Below are positions 41,383 to 43,978 of a DNA stretch of 43,978 nucleotides, in pieces. Origin of the DNA: Saprospiraceae bacterium UBA2365 (lineage in GTDB: Bacteria; Bacteroidota; Bacteroidia; Chitinophagales; Saprospiraceae); NCBI GenBank assembly GCA_002344345.1, contig DDTL01000140.1:8488-52465 (forward strand). The letters run 5' to 3'. The position numbers were made by a program, and so were the translations under genes. Numbering within the stretch: the stretch's first letter is position 1; every line of letters starts with the position of its first letter. The notes below the pieces were generated by a model. The model was not told the origin of the DNA. It did no database searches and worked only from the letters and a program-made list of their open reading frames with translations.

Positions 41383-42261
41383 ATGGAAAAGGATATCAGA
41401 TTGGTTTTATCAAGCGGTGGGGCAAGAGGTTTAGCTCAGATCGGAGCTATTCAATCTTTGGAGCAGCATGGATTCCGCATAAAGTCGGTTTGCGGTTCTT
41501 CTATCGGAGCGGTGATCGGTGGTTTATATGCAATGGACAAGTTGGATGATTACACAAAATGGATCAAAACACTGGATAAAAGTGCAGTCTGGGGTTTGAT
41601 GGATTTTGCCCTGACAGGAAAAGGATTGATCAAAGGCGAAAAAGTATTTGATAAAATGAAAACTTTTATTCCGGATGTCCTCATCGAAGATATGGAAATT
41701 CCTTATGTAGCTGTGGCAACTGATGTTTTGAACCGAAAAGAAATGGTTTTTGATCAGGGAAGTTTTTACGATGCAGCCCGGGCTTCCATAGCCATACCGG
41801 CTTTGATCACTCCGGTACATCATTTGGAGACTATTTTAGTTGATGGCGGCGTGTTGAACCCAATTCCGTTTGATCACATTAAACCGGTTGAATCATCGTT
41901 ACTGGTAGTTGTCAATCTTTATGGTCCTATTGAAGGAAAATACGCTCAGGGTTCCGAGTCAGAAAATGAAGATGATGAAGATAACGATAGGTCAGGATTT
42001 TTAAATTCGCTGCTAAGAATTATCTCGACAAGCGATAAAAAAAGCCTGGGATATATTGGCTTGTTGACAACCATCTCTACGATGATGCTGTCCAAAATTG
42101 CTCAATTGAGTATTCGTATTCATCAACCTGACATCGTCATCAATGTGCCGGGAGACAGTGCCTCAACTTTTGAGTTTTTTAAAGCGGATGAATTGATCTC
42201 GCTGGGAAAGAAATTAAGTGATGAATCCATATCACATTATTTAACGGAACAAAATGCCTGA
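41383..42261 (+). CDS. Patatin-like phospholipase (RssA type)
   Basis: The 292-residue protein is a patatin-type serine lipase acting on phospholipids or lysophospholipids. LVLSSGGARGLAQIGAIQSL is the oxyanion-hole Gly-rich loop. The nucleophile is Ser40 in GSSIG. The dyad Asp154 is in LVDGGVLNPIPF. There is no signal peptide, so it is cytoplasmic or membrane-associated. An acidic stretch (ESENEDDEDNDRSG) lies in the C-terminal half. The acyltransferase gene follows after 7 bases, suggesting joint lipid remodelling. Confidence 0.9.
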   Translation: MEKDIRLVLSSGGARGLAQIGAIQSLEQHGFRIKSVCGSSIGAVIGGLYAMDKLDDYTKWIKTLDKSAVWGLMDFALTGKGLIKGEKVFDKMKTFIPDVLIEDMEIPYVAVATDVLNRKEMVFDQGSFYDAARASIAIPALITPVHHLETILVDGGVLNPIPFDHIKPVESSLLVVVNLYGPIEGKYAQGSESENEDDEDNDRSGFLNSLLRIISTSDKKSLGYIGLLTTISTMMLSKIAQLSIRIHQPDIVINVPGDSASTFEFFKADELISLGKKLSDESISHYLTEQNA

Positions 42262-42268
42262 GTAAAAG

Positions 42269-43087
42269 ATGGAAAAAAAATATATAGACCTTGATGAAAT
42301 TATTGCATCCGGTAATTCAGGATTTTTGAAAAAAATGCCTTACCAGCTGATAAAACTGCTAAAAATCCTGATCAGACAAGACCAGATCAATCATATCCTG
42401 AATAAGTATGAATCTTATGAGGGACTTGAATTTATTCAGAGATTAAGTGATGAATTTAAAGTGAAAGTTGAATATACGGGATTGGAAAACCTTCCCGAAA
42501 ATGGTCGTTGTTTTTTTGCAGCCAACCACCCGTTTGGATTCCTTGATGGCCTCATCCTTACCAAAACAGTCGGGGAAAAGTATGGTAATTTTAAAGCAAT
42601 TGGAAATGAGGCGTTTATGCTTGCACCCCAATTGAGGCCTGTCATTGCAGCAGTGAACGTTTTTGGTACGAATCCAAGACAATATATTATTGAACTTGAA
42701 AAAGTGTTTGACTCTGAAGTTGCAGTGACACATTTTCCTGCAGGTGTTGTGTCCAGAATGAAGAATGGGGTGATTGAAGACTCAGAATGGCATAAAAGCT
42801 TTATCAGTAGGGCAGTAAGATCCAAAAGGGACATAGTTCCGTTTTATTTTTTTGGAACAAATTCTAAGCTTTTTTACGGCGTTTTTCTCCTGAGAAAAAT
42901 GCTGAGAATTTCATTAAATTTGGAATTGGCTTTACTTCCACACGAAATTTTTAACAAACAAAACAAAACCATACGGGTTAAGATCGGAAAACCAATTCCC
43001 TGGCAGACATTTGATCATAGCAAATCGCACTATGATTGGGCACAGTATGTGAAGCAGGAAGTGTATAAACTCCGGCATCCAAATTGA
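42269..43087 (+). CDS. Glycerolipid acyltransferase (PlsC-like, hemolysin-type)
   Basis: The 272-residue protein belongs to the PlsC/lysophospholipid acyltransferase superfamily. The catalytic block reads AANHPFGFLDGLIL (His87, Asp93), a spacing of five residues as in the OlsA/hemolysin-related branch rather than the usual four. A second block is FGTNPRQY, and VTHFPAGVVSRM is the downstream phosphate/acyl-binding motif. The N-terminal segment is helical. It follows the patatin gene by 7 bases, so one enzyme may supply the lysolipid or fatty acid the other uses. Substrates are not provable from the sequence. Confidence 0.85.
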   Translation: MEKKYIDLDEIIASGNSGFLKKMPYQLIKLLKILIRQDQINHILNKYESYEGLEFIQRLSDEFKVKVEYTGLENLPENGRCFFAANHPFGFLDGLILTKTVGEKYGNFKAIGNEAFMLAPQLRPVIAAVNVFGTNPRQYIIELEKVFDSEVAVTHFPAGVVSRMKNGVIEDSEWHKSFISRAVRSKRDIVPFYFFGTNSKLFYGVFLLRKMLRISLNLELALLPHEIFNKQNKTIRVKIGKPIPWQTFDHSKSHYDWAQYVKQEVYKLRHPN

Positions 43088-43138
43088 GGGGAATTACGTA
43101 ATAATTCTTCAACAAATTAAATAAAGCAAATGTGGAAA

Positions 43139-43169
43139 TTTGAAAATTCAAATTTTAATTTTACATTTG
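43139..43169 (+). promoter_or_regulatory. Promoter of tRNA-Arg
   Basis: TTTG at 43139-43142 and TACATTTG at 43162-43169 are exactly 19 bases apart, a model Bacteroidota promoter. Transcription would start just before the tRNA. Confidence 0.75.
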
Positions 43170-43180
43170 CACCCCGAAAA

Positions 43181-43254
43181 GGTCCGGTAGCTCAGCTGGA
43201 TAGAGCAACAGCCTTCTAAGCTGTGGGTCACAGGTTCGAATCCTGTCCGGATCA
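43181..43254 (+). tRNA. tRNA-Arg (anticodon TCT)
   Basis: A full cloverleaf can be drawn: acceptor GGTCCGG with CCGGATC (one G-T pair), D arm GCTC/GAGC, anticodon stem ACAGC/GCTGT around CTTCTAA, and T arm ACAGG/CTGT with TTCGAATC. The anticodon TCT reads AGA and AGG. The discriminator base is A. CCA is not encoded and must be added. A promoter stands just before, and a terminator follows. Confidence 0.96.
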
Positions 43255-43258
43255 CACA

Positions 43259-43282
43259 GGCGCTAATTGCGCCTTTTTTTTT
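43259..43282 (+). terminator. Terminator of tRNA-Arg
   Basis: GGCGC and GCGCC form a 5-base stem with a TAATT loop followed by nine T. The last bases overlap the stop codon of the convergent Rrf2 gene. Confidence 0.85.
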
Positions 43283-43742
43283 ATGCCTCCAACTCATTGG
43301 AAAGCTGTGAAAGTGAATTCGTAAGTATGAAATTCCCTGTATCAGAAGATTTAAGAGCAGCTAAAGTCGTATTTTTCAAAACATTATGCAGATTTTTTCT
43401 CATCTCCGTCCATGCTTCGTGCAATAGGCAGTTACCCTGTGCAGGACATTCCGGAAAACCAAAAAAGCATGAAGTTGCGTTTGAGTTTTCATCGGTTGCC
43501 ATCAATATATCATATAATGTAATGTCTTCAATTTTTCGTGTAAGCTTGAATCCACCGTATTTCCCCTGAATACTTTCCAGTAATCCGGCATTACTCAATT
43601 TAGTGAGCAATCTTCTAAGATATCTGAATGGGATTTTCAAATCTTTGTATATATCATCAGATTTATATTGCCGGCTGACATCAGAAGCAATATAGCTCAT
43701 TATTCGAAAAGAGTACTCGGTTGTTTTATTAAAATTTAGCAT
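43281..43742 (-). CDS. Rrf2-family transcriptional regulator
   Basis: The 153-residue protein has an Rrf2 winged helix: FNKTTEYSFRIMSYIASD, then IYKDLKIPFRYLRRLLTKLS and AGLLESIQGKYGGFKL. Three cysteines cluster as C92-x6-C99-x5-C105 (SCFFGFPECPAQGNC), the usual place for an iron-sulfur or redox ligand set, as in NsrR and IscR. The start is the ATG giving MLNFNKTTEY; an upstream in-frame start adds 18 unrelated residues. It is convergent with the tRNA gene. Targets are unknown; nitrosative, oxidative or iron sensing are possible. Confidence 0.88.
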   Translation of the reverse strand: MLNFNKTTEYSFRIMSYIASDVSRQYKSDDIYKDLKIPFRYLRRLLTKLSNAGLLESIQGKYGGFKLTRKIEDITLYDILMATDENSNATSCFFGFPECPAQGNCLLHEAWTEMRKNLHNVLKNTTLAALKSSDTGNFILTNSLSQLSNELEA

Positions 43743-43978
43743 GGGCGCAAAACTAATATTTCCAAATAATAATGATGTATTTTTAGTGAATAACAAATGT
43801 TTTGTTTATGTGATTTATATAGTTTCTAAATCATTTTTGGTGTGGAGATAGAGTATGGTTGCCTTTGGTAAAGTTTTTTGGATGGTAAAACAATTTATTA
43901 TTTGCTTTTTCGTTCATTTACAAACACCTTACAAACAACCCTGATTCCTAAGGAATGAAATTTGGCATTGTACCTGTG
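43743..43978. other. Intergenic region at the window end
   Basis: No gene is seen. It presumably carries the promoter of the Rrf2 gene. TAGTTTTG on the - strand at 43748-43755 fits a -7 box but lies only a few bases before the ATG, so I do not trust it. Confidence 0.35.

Noticed and set aside
43748..43755. TAGTTTTG as the Rrf2 promoter
   Set aside because: It would place the transcript start at or inside the start codon and has no -33 partner.

Overview
The window is AT-rich bacterial chromosome, and everything in it points to Bacteroidota. Leaders lack Shine-Dalgarno sequences. Promoters follow the Bacteroidota pattern: a -7 box TAnnTTTG, best seen as TATCTTTG, with a TTTG-like -33 box about 19-21 bases upstream. 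The ribosomal proteins are close to Bacteroidota types. A family such as the Saprospiraceae is possible, but I cannot prove it from the sequence.

Bases 1-1440 hold no convincing gene. They contain a hairpin and one copy of a short non-coding element with inverted ends and a flanking direct repeat. A second copy, in the opposite orientation, lies at 24984-25159. From 1494 to 21129 runs one nearly unbroken translation cluster on the + strand: rpsF-rpsR-rplI, rpsL-rpsG-fusA, rpsJ to rplO (S10 and spc order, including a small rpmD), secY, map, infA, rpmJ, rpsM-rpsK-rpsD, rpoA and rplQ, closed by an intrinsic terminator. Internal promoters precede rpsJ and probably infA. Joining rpsF-rpsR-rplI directly to the str operon is unusual. 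The map gene has no usable ATG.

After this come eno, an FtsB/DivIC-like division protein and sucD on +, then a DJ-1/PfpI protein and typA on -. From 27.8 kb the content is mixed housekeeping and accessory: an acyl-CoA carboxylase beta subunit, a THUMP RNA methyltransferase, an exported protein with two sulfite-oxidase-like modules, FabH, a 1117-residue nuclease-helicase fusion, a YceI lipoprotein, uracil-DNA glycosylase, a MORN-like lipoprotein, a PolX/PHP protein whose polymerase site looks dead, a patatin-like lipase paired with an acyltransferase, tRNA-Arg(TCT), and an Rrf2 regulator with three clustered cysteines.

Functionally, the first half makes the ribosome, the translocon and RNA polymerase alpha. 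The second half deals with DNA repair (Ung, PolX, the Dna2-like enzyme), lipid and acyl-CoA metabolism (FabH, carboxylase, patatin, acyltransferase) and the cell envelope. I see no CRISPR array, prophage, transposase or obvious defence island. The strongest unusual signals are the MITE-like pair, the degenerate PolX palm, the tandem sulfite-oxidase-like protein, the nuclease-helicase and the map start.
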